The notes below the pieces were generated by a model. The model was not told the origin of the DNA. It worked only from the letters and a program-made list of their open reading frames with translations, and did no database searches. 64,000 nucleotides of DNA from Fagopyrum homotropicum. Its lineage: Eukaryota > Streptophyta > Magnoliopsida > Caryophyllales > Polygonaceae. Below are positions 8,001-18,060 of this stretch, piece by piece. The first letter of the stretch is position 1. Each line of letters opens with the position of its first letter. The position numbers and the translations under genes are program-made. The stretch is taken from contig BSWB01000004.1 of assembly GCA_033239125.1 (NCBI GenBank), positions 139,512,426-139,576,425 on the forward strand, read 5' to 3'.

Positions 8001-10953
8001 GTGTGGGAGAAGAATCAGAAGAAGTTGAAGAAGTGTCTCGATCATCCCTTTCCACGGCCAAAATTACAGGTTCCCCATGTCCTCCACGGCCGTGGTTTAG
8101 GGCGTGGAAGGGAAATATGGTTATCACATCTTCTCCACGACCGTATAACTCTCTGGAGTGGGACACGGTTTTGGTTGTGAAATCCACGGCCGTGGAATAT
8201 AGTGTGTGGCCGTGGATTCTCACGTTTTCTGCCTCATCGTGGAGTTTTTCAAACTCCACTTCATGCATCTCTTCTTGTGCTTCTAAGGCTTCAATTGCCT
8301 CATTGCACTCTTCTTCTTCCCCTACATTTGTTAGACTCATAGTAATGACTTTTTGTAAAGGATCGTTAAAGAGAATCGCACTTACCTCCTCCCTAGACAA
8401 ACCTTCTTCATCTTGGATATCGAAAATATCCTCATCAAAGATTGGCTCCTTCACTAGAGTGGAAAGAACGAACTCTACTTTCTCTTCTCCTATATCAAAA
8501 GCGAGTCTCCCATTCTTGCAATCGACTATGCAGCCGGATGTTGCAAGAAACGGTCTTCCGAGTATGATCGGGACCGGGCTATCTGCAGGAATATCAAGCA
8601 CGACAAAATCAATGGGAACAAAGAATTTACCTAGCTTGACCGGGACGTCTTCTACAATACCGACGGGGCGAGTGATGGATCGATCCGCCATGTATAACGT
8701 CATCTTCACCGGTTTAGGATCGCCTAAACCGATCTTCCTGTACAATGCAAGTGGTATGATGCTCACACTTGCTCCTAAGTCACATAAAGCGTCATATGTG
8801 ACATCTCCCACTCCTATGGGAATGCAAAATGACCCCGGATCCTTTAGCTTTGGGGGCATTTTCTCCTTCATGGTTTTGATGAGATCCGAAGAATCCGAAC
8901 TCATCTTAACCTCTCCAAAATCTTCTAGCTTCCTCTTGTTAGAGAGGAGCTCCTTCAAGAACTTGCCATAAGCCGGCATACCTACAATAGCATCAATAAA
9001 TGGTATATTAATATGCAGCTTGCTCATGAGTTCTATGAACTTACCAAATTGTTTATCTAGGCGCGCTCTCGCTCTAGATTGAGGAAATGGTAGGGGAGGT
9101 TTGTAAGCCGGAGGAGGAACGTAGACATCTTCCTTCTCCTTCCCCTTCTCTTTGTCTTTCTCTACGGGGACTTCAACGAACTTAGGATGCGGATCGGTGG
9201 TAGTCACTCCGCTCCTAGTTGTGATTGCCATCACCCTTCCTTTAGGGTTGTCCTCCGTCTTTCCTGGAAGCTTCCCTTGATTCCTAGGAACTTCCTCCGC
9301 ATGGTTGAATATTTGGTTTTCTAAAACCTTTTGAGCTTTATCAACCTTGGAAATTTGATCATCAACCTTAATGATGCGGTTCTCCAACCCTTGTAGCTTT
9401 CCCAAAATCGTTTCCAACATGGGATCGGGCTTCTCCTTCCCCGAATTGTTTCCTCCATTAGATGATTGCCCCTGGCTTTTCAAAGGAGTAGAGGAAGAGG
9501 AAGGTGGAGTTAGTGAATTAGAATTGGAAGGATAAGAGTTACCGGAATTTTGTTGATTGGAGCGCCAATTGTTGTTGTTTGAACCCCTATTGTTATTCCA
9601 ATTGTTGTTCCGGTTGTTGTTATTGCCATTCCAATTGTTATTCCGGTTGTTGTTCCGGTTATTTTTGTTGTTGTTGTTGCGGTTTGTGTTATCACCGCCA
9701 TTGTTGTTGCCCAAATAGCCAACATCCTTTCCTTGTTGCTTTGGAAAGTTGGTCTTGATAGCCTCCTTCAACTCTTTGATCTCATTGTTGATGGAGAAAA
9801 TCTGATTTTGAGCTTCATGTGTGAGCTTCGCTCCTTGCTCCACACGATTTCCCTCCACTTTCCGGTGGGAATACTTCTCTATGACCCTTGCTTGCTTCTC
9901 AATGAAGTCCCAAGCGTCATCTTCTCTCATGTCCATGAATGTTCCGCATGAGAGGGATTGGAGGTTGAATTGCGTCCCCGCATCCAGCCCCTTGTAGTAA
10001 ATCTCCAGCAATGCAAGTTTGGATATGCCATGATGAGGGCAATCCAATAACAAGTCCTGAAACCTTTCCCATGATTGAAACAAACTTTCGTTAGACCTCA
10101 TGGAAAATGCATTGATCTTACCTCTAAGTTCCGCCGTTTTGGATGGCGGAAAGAATTTGGTGAGGAACTCCGCGGAAAGGTCTTCCCACGTGTCTAGTTT
10201 CCCCCTAGGAAGAGCTTGGTACCAAGACAACGCTTTCCCTTTCAAGGAGAAGAAGAAAGGCTTGAGCTTATAGTTGTTGGTAGTAGCGCTCTTCGGTCTC
10301 ATTGTCTCCATCATACACTCAAAGTTTTGTAAGTGTTGGTGTGGAGATTCAGCGCTTGTCCCGCCAAATTGATTTTGGCGAACAAGAGTAATAACTTGAG
10401 GGTTGAAGCTAAACCCTTGCACATCTTCAGCATCGAAATTCACGCCCAAACGGCGCGGTTGTTGTGTTGGATCCATCCGCTGGCCAAGAGTTCTTGGCTC
10501 ATCATCTACACGTTCGATCCTCGCATTTCTAGGTGGAATGCGGCGATTAGCAGCTCCCCGTGGATGGAAAGGATTCACATTGATCGTGGGATCAATGTCC
10601 TCTAGCGGTGGCATGGAAGAATCACTATCATCAGCGGATGAGTGACCTCTTCTTCTAGATCTTGATGCCCTTCTTGAGGATTTCTTGCTTCCCTTATTCT
10701 TAAGGTCGCTTAGTTCTATCCTCATTTGGAAGATCATATCATGTAGATTGTTAACTTGAGATTGATGACGATCCATTTCATCCCAACGGATGTTCTCATT
10801 CCATTGGAGTTGAGCTTCCTTCTCCGCCAACTCCGCTTGAAGATCACGTTCGTGTTCTTCAGCCATCTTCTTTTCCTTGCGCTTTTGCCTTAAAGTCCTC
10901 TCAAGCTCTTGATCAAGAGGTAAGAGGTCTTCGGTGTTCCTAGACCTGCGCAT
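5023..10953 (-). CDS. Gag-Pol polyprotein of A1 (Athila)
   Basis: Open ORF of 1976 codons starting MRRSRN. Approximate domains: coiled-coil N-terminus; Gag core ~200-390 (WYQALP near 245, then CPHHGI); Asn-rich linker ~415-500; second coiled coil; protease with DLGAS at 725-729 and ILGRPFL; a linker encoding palindromes; RT with FMDDF at 1254-1258; RNase H with MCDASD near 1400 and YTDHAA; integrase with zinc-binding HCH...CDAC (CDAC at 1656) and a catalytic triad of D1688, D1747 and E1783 (exact D35E spacing); C-terminal GPF module. No chromodomain and no Gag CCHC knuckle seen. It makes the particle, cleaves, reverse-transcribes and integrates the element. Single-frame fusion is normal for Athila. 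No stop or frameshift was found, so it may be functional. Confidence 0.96.
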   Translation of the reverse strand: MRRSRNTEDLLPLDQELERTLRQKRKEKKMAEEHERDLQAELAEKEAQLQWNENIRWDEMDRHQSQVNNLHDMIFQMRIELSDLKNKGSKKSSRRASRSRRRGHSSADDSDSSMPPLEDIDPTINVNPFHPRGAANRRIPPRNARIERVDDEPRTLGQRMDPTQQPRRLGVNFDAEDVQGFSFNPQVITLVRQNQFGGTSAESPHQHLQNFECMMETMRPKSATTNNYKLKPFFFSLKGKALSWYQALPRGKLDTWEDLSAEFLTKFFPPSKTAELRGKINAFSMRSNESLFQSWERFQDLLLDCPHHGISKLALLEIYYKGLDAGTQFNLQSLSCGTFMDMREDDAWDFIEKQARVIEKYSHRKVEGNRVEQGAKLTHEAQNQIFSINNEIKELKEAIKTNFPKQQGKDVGYLGNNNGGDNTNRNNNNKNNRNNNRNNNWNGNNNNRNNNWNNNRGSNNNNWRSNQQNSGNSYPSNSNSLTPPSSSSTPLKSQGQSSNGGNNSGKEKPDPMLETILGKLQGLENRIIKVDDQISKVDKAQKVLENQIFNHAEEVPRNQGKLPGKTEDNPKGRVMAITTRSGVTTTDPHPKFVEVPVEKDKEKGKEKEDVYVPPPAYKPPLPFPQSRARARLDKQFGKFIELMSKLHINIPFIDAIVGMPAYGKFLKELLSNKRKLEDFGEVKMSSDSSDLIKTMKEKMPPKLKDPGSFCIPIGVGDVTYDALCDLGASVSIIPLALYRKIGLGDPKPVKMTLYMADRSITRPVGIVEDVPVKLGKFFVPIDFVVLDIPADSPVPIILGRPFLATSGCIVDCKNGRLAFDIGEEKVEFVLSTLVKEPIFDEDIFDIQDEEGLSREEVSAILFNDPLQKVITMSLTNVGEEEECNEAIEALEAQEEMHEVEFEKLHDEAENVRIHGHTLYSTAVDFTTKTVSHSRELYGRGEDVITIFPFHALNHGRGGHGEPVILAVERDDRDTSSTSSDSSPTHSSPLETSKETSNATQGSLEAPKAMELKPLPTHLRYAFLGPNSTFPVIVSFDLSIDEHNQLMIVLRKHRKALGYTIEDLVGIKPSLCMHKILMEEDFRTSRQPQRRLNPTMKEVVKKEILKLLDAGIIYPISDSKWVSPVQVVPKKGGMTVITNKNNELIPTRTVTGWRMCIDYRKLNNATRKDHFPLPFIDQMLERLAQHSHFCYLDGYSGFFQIPIHPDDQEKTTFTCPWGTFAYRRMPFGLCNAPATFQRCMMAIFSEYIEEIMEVFMDDFSVYGSSFNDCLSNLSLFLQRCEDTNLVLNWEKCQFMVKEGIVLGHLVSSRGIEVDKAKIETIEKLPPPTSVKGIRSFLGHAGFYRRFIKDFSKISKPLTNLLMKDAVFEFSQECLDAFNTIRQALISAPIIQPPDWTLPFEVMCDASDVAIGAVLGQRKEGRTHAIYYASKTLDEAQLNYATTEKEFLAIVYAIDKFRSYLIGAKVIVYTDHAAIRYLLAKKDAKPRLIRWILLLQEFDLEIHDKKGSENSVADYLSRLTHLEDDHLPIDDSFPDEHLHLIEECIDVISKGNEPWFADFVNYLVCQEIPPGLSYAQKKKFFKDVREYFWNEPLLFKRGPDGIIRRCVPEDEMQSVIRHCHSLPCGGHASSNKTSAKVLQSGFFWPTLFRDVQSFVSCCDACQRTGNISRRNEMPLNNIQEMEIFDVWGVDFMGPFPSSCGNQYILLAVDYVSRWVEAIASPTNDAMVVVKFFNKTIFPRFGTPRTIISDGGSHFIARRFEALLAKYGVTHKITTPYHPQTSGQVEISNREIKGILEKTVSRTRKDWSLKLDDALWAYRTAYKTPIGTTPYNLVYGKFCHLPVELEHKAFWAIKWLNFSMNEAGEKRLLDINELDELRLNAYENAKIYKERAKRWHDKHIIPKDFKEGDQVLLFNSRLRLFPGKLKSRWTGPFLIKRIFPHGAVEVWGETGGSFKVNGQRLKKYTPELQNEEFAPTALE
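8054..8215 (-). repeat. Family-A palindrome cluster inside gag-pol (protease-RT linker, A1)
   Basis: Contains CCACGGCCGTGG twice (about 8083-8094 and 8185-8196), plus CCACGACCGT and TGGCCGTGG variants, all within the open reading frame. It encodes poorly conserved HGRG-type residues between the protease and RT domains. The same linker carries family-specific palindromes in A2, B1, B2 and B3. Confidence 0.85.
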
Positions 10954-11030
10954 GCACTCAAAGAAATATCAAATAACGAGAGCAAGCTCCCAAGCTTGAC
11001 AACCGGCTACCGAATTCGGTCTAAATCAAA

Positions 11031-11048
11031 TCCCCGACAACGGCGCCA
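11031..11048 (-). other. Primer-binding site of A1 (tRNA-Asp type)
   Basis: Element-sense TGGCGCCGTTGTCGGGGA, six bases inside the LTR end. It matches the complement of the plant tRNA-Asp 3' end with one mismatch (T where B1 has C). Confidence 0.9.
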
Positions 11049-11054
11049 AAAACT

Positions 11055-12815
11055 TGTTCGCCCCTAAACGTGCGTGCAAATAAGATTTAAATTTATAAAA
11101 CTAGAATCAAGCAAGCGAACCCGCAGTGTACGGATTGGCGTAGATTAGCAAGTATTCCAGAGTATCGAACACAGGGATTTGGGGAGAATAAATTCGATCG
11201 TAGGTTATCAAGCAAGTGAATATAAGAGCTTTGCAAATTATTGGGAAAACAACAATCCTAAAGATCCAAGTATCCAGCTGTGGCAATCGATTCAAGATAT
11301 ACTTAATGATATAAAGACAGAGTTGAGATATGCAAAGGTATGCTAATGTAAGGTAATCGTACGGTGAAGTTCCAAAAACCTTATATGACTCACCTACAAG
11401 ACACTCTCTATACAGGTTGTTGAGGCTTCAATATAGAAAGGTTCTAAAGGCAAGAATTAATGTCAAATACCCAAACTTGTAATCCAAGGATCAAGACTAA
11501 CTAAATCGATTAAGGTTATGACACTCACAATCGAGGTAGAGGTTGTTGAGGCTTTACTACCACCTAGAAAAGGCAAGCCTAAACTAAGTTAAATCAAATC
11601 TTTAACTTTGGATTAAAGTAAAAGCAGGTTCGTAAACTTAAGGGAAATTACGGGTGGATCTTGAGATTCCACGGTCGTGGAACTCAAGAACAAACCGTGA
11701 TTTAGGCTTCGTCGACGATTCTCTTTAACTCTCAGGGTCTAATCTGTTTATGATCGATCTATCATCATCTAAGCCACAACTATCAACCCTTCACCTTAGA
11801 ATTGTTAAGGGTTTTTAGCCAACAATCATCATTATGATATCAAATTCAAAGATTAAAAGATTGAAAGATGAAAACTTCCGAAAACTTTCAATAAACTTCA
11901 AACCAATCTCAAAGTCACAATCAGTAACGAATATCGTCAATGGATTCAAAATAAAGCAAACAAACACAATCTTAGGAAAGAAGGAAGAACGGGATGTCAA
12001 TCCGTCTTCTAAATCAAACCTAAACAAGAAGAGAAATCTTCTTGCAACAATCTTCCAAAAACTCCGATCTTCCGTCGATCCGGAAATCTCCACAGCAATC
12101 TCCACCAAAAGTGCGAGATTAGGGCAACTCTAAGGAAGAGGGCAAATTACGTCTTTTTGCAAGAGTCGCCAAATTCTCCAAGTCGCAATGTCGTAAGTGT
12201 AAGCTTAAAGCGAGGTGTAAAAGTGCGTCTAAGCGGAGGTGACGGAATCTCTCTTCGTCCGTCTTTTTATAGGGCAAGATAAAATATCGGCCCGGCCCAA
12301 TCTTAAAAAGATCGTGGCTTCAAAATGTGGCGAAAAAGATCGCCAAGATCACGGTCGTGGAAGGTTCCACGACCGTAATTTAGAACGTGGAAATCAACAC
12401 GGTTTGAACCATGGATTCCACGACCGTAAAAGCTTCTGGAATGAACCACGCTTCTCCTGCTGGGTTCCACGGCCGTGGAACTGAACGTGGTTTGTAGTAC
12501 GGCCGTATTTTAGAGCGTGGTTTAGGGCAAGAACGTGATTCTTCCCTAGCCTCGTGCATTCCTGAAGTTGACACTCAATTTGCTCCTAAGAATGTCCTCA
12601 ATCCATGGACATACTCAATCAACTCATCCTTGCTAAATACCGTTCGGAAATGGCTCTCAATCACCTATAATCAACATAAAACTAGTGTAGACATCTATAT
12701 CGACAATATAGGCAAACTAGCTCACAAATGCAACAATGCTCAATCAAAGACTATCAATATGAATCAAATACACTTAGAAAACGTGCCTAAAATATCACAA
12801 TATTTCATGCTAACA
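11055..12815 (-). repeat. A1 5' LTR, 1761 bp
   Basis: Element-sense ends are TGTTAGC...GCGAACA. The TATA box (complement of 12264-12271) is preceded by family-A palindromes at 12347-12525, including the perfect 18-mer at 12464-12481 and TACGGCCGTA at 12498-12507. A second cluster lies downstream of the TATA box at 11646-11700. A U5 block GCGAACCCGCAGTGTACGG (complement orientation, 11115-11133) is shared by families A, B and C. The motif GGTTGTTGAGGCTT occurs twice around 11417-11553. Confidence 0.93.
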
Positions 12816-15384
12816 TATGCGCAGGTCTAGGAACAACGAAGACCTCTTACCTCTTGATCAAGAGCTTGAGAGGACCTTGAGGAGAAAGCTCAAGGAAAGA
12901 TAGATGACTGAAGAAAGAGAACGTGATTACCAAACGGAATTTGCAGAAAAGAAGCTCAACTCCAATGGAGTGAGAAGACTCGCATGGAGGAAATGGATCG
13001 TCATCAAACGAAGGTTGATGATCTAACGGACATATGTTTCAAATGAGGCTGGAAATAAACATCCTCAAGGAGAAAAAGAGAAGAAGGAGACCGGGAAGAT
13101 CGGTTAGAACTAACTCATCCAATGAGGATAGCGACTCTTCCATGCCACCACTAGAGGAAATTGATCCAACGATCAATGTGAACCCGTTCTTTCCACGCGC
13201 AGCTGCCAATCGTCGTGCCCCAGCTAGAGGTGCGAGAGTCAATCGTGTGGATGAGGAGCCAAGAACTCTTGGCCAAAGGATGGATCCAACGTAGTAACCA
13301 CGCTGTTTAGGTGTGAACTTTGATGCTGATGATGCACAAGGGTTTAGCTTCAACCCGCAAGTTATTACCATTGTCCGCCAAAATCAATTTGAGGGAACAA
13401 GCGCTGAATCTCCACATCAACATCTACAAAATTTTGAGATCATGATGGAGACAATGAAGCCAAGAATGCAACTACCAACAACTATAAGCTCAAGCCTTTC
13501 TTCTTCTCCTTGAAGGGGAAAGCATTGTCTTGATATCAAGCTCTTCCAAGCGGGAAACTTGAAACATGGGAAGATCTTTCTTGGAATTCCTCACTAGGTT
13601 CTTTCCGCCATCCAAAACGGCGGAGTTGAGAAGTAAGATTAATGCATTTTCTATGAGATCTAACGAAAGTTTGTTTCAATCTTGGAAAAGATTTCAGGAT
13701 TTGCTATTGGATTGCCCACATCATGGCATATCCAAATTGGCGCTATTGGAGATATACTATAAGGGGCTGGATGTGGAGACACAATTCAAGCTCCAATCCC
13801 TCTCATGTGGTACATTCATGGACAGGAGAGAGGATGACACTTGGGACTTCATTGAGAAGCAAGCGCGAGTCATTGAGAAGTACTCTCATCGGAAAGTAGA
13901 GGCAAATCATGTGGAGCAAGGAGCAAAGCTATCACAAGCAGCTCAAACTCAAATCTTTTCTCTCAACACGGAGATTAAAGAGTTGAAGGAAGCCATCAAA
14001 ACCAACTTTCCGAAGCAAAAGGAACAAGATGTAGGTTATTTGGGCAACAACAATAACCACAACGGGAATGAGAATACAAACCGCAACAACCGGAACAACA
14101 ACTGGAATAATTGGAACAACAACAACAACAACCGGAACAACAATTGGAACAATAATAGGGTTCAAACAACAGCAATTGGCGTCCCAACCAACAAAATTCC
14201 GGTAATTCTTATTCCAATTCAGGAAATTCACTAACTCCACCTTCCTCTTCTTCCACTCCTTTGAAAAGCCAGGGGAAAACATCTAATGGTGGAAGTACTT
14301 CGAGGAAAGAGAAGCCCGATCCCATGTTGGAGACAATCTTGGGCAAGCTTCAAGGATTGGAGACTCGCATCATCAAGGTTGATGATCACATTACTAAGGT
14401 TGATAAAGCCCAAAAGGTTTTAGAAAACCAAATGTTTAGCCATGCGGAGGAAGTTCCTAGGAATCAAGGAAAACTTTCAGGAAAGACGGAGGACAACCCA
14501 AAAGGAAGGGTGATGGCAATCATAACTAGGAGCGGAGTAACAACTACCGACCCGCAGCCTAAGTTTGTAGAAGTCCCCGTTGAGAAGGAGAAAGAAAAGG
14601 GGAAGGATAAAGAAGATGTCTACGTTCCTCCTCCAGCTTACAAACCTCCCCTACCATTCCCGCAATCTAGAGCAAGAGCGCGTCTAGACAAACAATTCGG
14701 TAAGTTTATTGAACTCATGAGCAAACTGCATATTAATATACCTTTCATTGATGCAATTGTAGGTATGCCAGCTTATGGTAAGTTCCTAAAGGAGATCCTC
14801 TCTAACAAAAGAAAGCTAGAGGATTTTGGAGAGGTTAAGATGAGTTCGGATTCATCGGATCTCATCAAGACAATGAAGGAGAAGATGCCCCCTAAGTTGA
14901 AGGATCCGGGGTCATTTTGTATTCCCATAGGAGTGGGAGATGTCACATATGATGCATTATGTGATTTAGGAGCAAGCGTGAGCATCATTCCGCTTCCCTT
15001 GTGCAGGAAGATCGGTTTAGGCGACCCTAAACCGGTAAAGATGACGTTGTACATGGCGGATCGATCCATAACTCGTCCCGTCGGTATAGTTGAAGACGTC
15101 CCCGTCAAGCTTGGTAAGTTCTATATTCCTATAGATTTTGTTGTGCTTGACATTCCTGCAGATAGTCCGGTCCCGATCATTCTCGGAAGACCGTTTCTTG
15201 CAACATCCGGCTGTATAGTCGATTGCAAGAATGCTAGACTCGCCTTTGACATAGGAGAAGAGAAGGTTGAGTTCGTCCTTTCCACTTTAGTGAAGGAACT
15301 AGCCTTCGATGAGGATATACTCAATATCCATGATGAAGAGCTATCTAGAGAGGAGGTAAGTTCTATCCTCTTCAAAGATCCCTT

Positions 15385-15474
15385 GCAAAAAGTTCTTTCT
15401 ATGAGCATTATGGATATAGGGGACTTCAAAGGAAATTGCAAAAAGTTCTTTCTATGAGCATTATGGATATAGGG
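15385..15474 (+). repeat. 53-bp tandem duplication in A2 linker
   Basis: The same sequence starts at 15385 and again at 15438 (GCAAAAAGTTCTTTCTATGA...). The 53-bp period is not a multiple of three and explains the local frame change. It lies directly beside the palindrome cluster. Confidence 0.85.
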
Positions 15475-15645
15475 GAATTCCACGGCCGTGGAATAGGTCA
15501 GACAACCTATTCCACGGCCGTGGAATTCACCAACACAAACGTGGAGCATTCCAGTAAGTTACACGGCCGTGGAGGAAACAGAGGCACCGTATTTACTTTC
15601 CACGCCCAAAATCACGGCCGTGGAGAAGGCAGGGGTGCCGTAATT
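15475..15645 (+). repeat. Family-A palindrome cluster in A2 protease-RT linker
   Basis: Two perfect 18-bp palindromes ATTCCACGGCCGTGGAAT at 15477-15494 and 15509-15526. The pair forms a larger perfect inverted repeat with 24-bp arms (15475-15498 and 15505-15528) around a 6-bp spacer. Further full sites lie at about 15562-15572 and 15613-15624, with half sites between. Confidence 0.9.
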
Positions 15646-16292
15646 TTGGGTGAATCCAAAGGAAATTGTGATTCTTCCACAACTTCTCTTGATTCTTCTC
15701 CAACACCTTCTACTTCCTTAGACACTTCTAAGGTACCATAGGATATTCCTCAAGAGCCATTGGAGACTGCTATAGTGATGGAATTGAAACCACTTCCTAC
15801 ACATCTAAGGTACGCATTTCTTGGACCTAATTCTACCTTTCCGGTAATTGTTAGTTCCGATTTAAGCATAGATGAACATAGTAAGCTTATGGTTGTCCTT
15901 AAGAAACATAGGAAAGCCTTAGGATATACTATAGAGGATTTAGTAGGAATCAAACCTTCCCTATGCATGCATAAGATCTTAATGGAAGAGGACTTTAGAA
16001 CTTCGCGACAACCTCAAAGGCGGTTAAATCCGACCATGAAGGAGGTTGTCAAGAAGGAAATTCTTAAACTACTTGATGCAGGTATCATCTATCCTATCTC
16101 TGATAGCAAGTGGGTGAGTCCCGTACAAGTGGTTCCAAAGAAGGGAGGAATGACGGTCATCATCAACAAAAACAATGAACTCATTCCTACACGAACCGTA
16201 ACAGGATGGCGGATGTGTATAGACTACCGCAAGCTAAACAACGCGACGAGGAAGGATCACTTCCCACTACCCTTCATCGATCAAATGCTTGA

Positions 16293-16297
16293 AAGGT
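16293..16297. repeat. Target site duplication of B1, left copy (AAGGT)
   Basis: AAGGT directly precedes the B1 LTR start TGATAG. The identical copy is at 27968-27972. Confidence 0.95.
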
Positions 16298-18037
16298 TGA
16301 TAGCATGAATTATAGTCTATATTTTGGGGTTTGTTTGGACGTTTTATCTTCAATAATCTGCATGTTAGCATGTATAATATGTGATTATACTACCATTTCA
16401 TCTACCTTTGCGAGGATCGAGGTCTACACCTAGTTTTGTTGTAATTGCAAGTAATTTGGTACGTTTTGCATCAAAAAGGAGCAAAAGGAGTCATGAGTCA
16501 TTTGGAGCTACATCCAGGAAGCATAGCCATGAATTAAAGATTTACTTTGGACCAGTTTTGAGAGATTTCGCATTCAGTTGTGACTCACCTCGGTTTACCA
16601 GAGATTCACCTCGACCGAGGTGATCCAGAGACGCCGACTCGACCGAGGCGAACACCTAGGACGTGGCGAGAATATTTTATTCTTGGCTGAGATCTTTTAA
16701 AATTGGAAAGTGATCTTATATTTTTGGGCTTGGCTCCTGGAAGGAAGGAGATATGCAGAATCATATATTTTACCTATATTTATGGGAAAATATCTTTCTA
16801 AGATTTATTATCTTTGGAGGGTTATTTTCCTATAAAAGGGTTGGATTTCCACAATTCCAAGATCTCGCATACAAGCCGCTTACACCGAAAAACACGCAGC
16901 AGCAGCACCCTACTCCAGTTGGGAGTTTTGAAGAACCTTTTTGAAGGTTGAAGGAAGATAGAAGTCTATAGCTTTTATAGCTCTTTGGAGGGTTTTGTAA
17001 GATTGTCTTTAATTCCCTCACTTGTTGTCTTGTCTTGTTGGATTGCTATCCAAGGAACGCTTTGTTGTGATATTTGATTCAGTTATTGAAGTCTTTTCAT
17101 TAAATTCTTCTTTGTTCAAATATTCACTTTCTTCCATATATTTTAATACTTTCATTATGATGATGAGTGGCTAATTTCCTTGTGTGATTCTAGGGTGATT
17201 AGCTGAAGGTTGTGGGAAAAACAATGATAGAATAATCTTAGATTCCAGTAGGATCCTGAAAGTTCGAGTCTTTAACCTTAACCCTAAGCATCTCGTTCAG
17301 TCGATGAACATCTCGGCCGGGGTGGAAACTGGCTGACCGAGGTGACTTATCTGATCCATAACTGAAAGTTAAGTGTTAGAGTTTGCCAAATCCTATTCTT
17401 ATTACACCTTTCCTGGTTCAAAGCAAGCTTAGGATGAGACTTACCCGGTAATTCCTTAGTTTGTGTACCAACGATCATAAGTGTAGGTAATAAAGGTTTA
17501 TCCTTTATTGGGGTTTGAGTGTGCTTCCATCCCACCTTTGTGAGTTAGCCTGAGACTTACCCGGTAAAGGTTGATTCTATTCCCTTAGATGGTATGTTAA
17601 GTTTGAGGTTATAATTCTTTATCTTGATTCCTTGAGACTTACCCGGTAATAGGAGTTACGGTTTAGGATTAGTGTGTAGTGAGACTTACCCGGTGATCTA
17701 CTCCACTTTAGAAACACCTTCCCCACGCAAAAATCTCAGCTTTGTCCGCTTATCTATAGATCTTGAGTTGGAACCACAACTAGATGCTTTAATCCCTAGA
17801 ATTGCATGTTTGCTTTATTGACTTCTTATTCATCTTTGATTGTGTTAATCGCTCTTGTGGTTAGTATTGACATAAGCACACCGTATTGACTTTGTTTCAC
17901 CGAGTCCCTGTGATTGACCCCTGGAATTTTCTTGCTTTTACTACGATTGACCCGTACACTACGGGTTCGCATCCTTGTTTTAAGCTTAAGTCTAGGGTTA
18001 TAAATTTAAAGCTTGCACACACCGTTTGGAGCGAACA
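16298..18037 (+). repeat. B1 5' LTR, 1740 bp
   Basis: Ends TGATAGC...GCGAACA. Family-B palindromes at 16586-16650 (CACCTCGACCGAGGTG at 16607-16622) lie upstream of the TATA box TATAAAAGG (16831-16839). Further half sites occur at 17288-17345. Four copies of GAGACTTACCCGGTRA lie in the transcribed leader (17435-17696). The shared U5 block is at 17952-17970. Confidence 0.96.
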
Positions 18038-18042
18038 AGTTT

Positions 18043-18060
18043 TGGCGCCGTTGCCGGGGA
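18043..18060 (+). other. Primer-binding site of B1 (tRNA-Asp)
   Basis: TGGCGCCGTTGCCGGGGA, five bases after the LTR, exactly complementary to the known 3' end of plant tRNA-Asp including CCA. It primes minus-strand DNA synthesis. Confidence 0.95.

Larger units (their letters stand above)
1..12815 (-). mobile_element. Athila-type LTR retrotransposon A1, nearly complete
   Basis: Minus-strand Ty3/gypsy element of the Athila lineage. In element order it has a 5' LTR (11055-12815), a tRNA-Asp-type primer site, a single gag-pol ORF of 1976 codons, a pol-env spacer with an internal promoter, an env-like ORF, a 3' UTR and a 3' LTR cut by the window edge. Both ORFs are open, so this is the only copy here that looks potentially autonomous. 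Its right end abuts the gag start of A2, so it probably inserted there; the expected duplicate of flank 12816-12820 would lie left of the window. Lineage is inferred from protein motifs, ORF order and primer site. Confidence 0.93.
12816..16297 (+). mobile_element. Athila-type element A2, left interior part
   Basis: Plus-strand family-A element starting abruptly at its gag ATG. Its own 5' LTR and primer site are not in the window, as expected if A1 inserted at its gag start. It is interrupted at 16297 by B1 and resumes at 27968. Removing B1 and one copy of AAGGT restores the RT reading frame (LERLAQHS). Confidence 0.92.
12817..16297 (+). pseudogene. A2 gag-pol, 5' half, broken
   Basis: Begins MRRSRN and covers Gag, the Asn-rich linker, protease (DLGAS, ILGRPFL) and the start of RT, ending at the B1 insertion. 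Breaks: a stop at 12901, frameshifts or stops near 13030, 13295, 13515, 13535 and 14235, and a frameshift at ~15385-15490 from a 53-bp tandem duplication. A further stop follows the linker near 15739. Domain order otherwise matches A1. The copy cannot encode a polyprotein. Confidence 0.9.

Noticed and set aside
8003..8971. 322-codon open frame on the plus strand, antisense to A1 protease coding sequence
   Set aside because: It lies fully opposite the conserved protease and linker, has Ser-rich content typical of an antisense shadow, and the equivalent frames in A2, B1 and B3 are shorter or differ in extent.
17952..17975. Possible Pol III B box (GGTTCGCATCC) in the B1 LTR
   Set aside because: Matches the consensus only in family B. 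Families A and C, which share the block, do not match, and no A box or terminator arrangement is evident.
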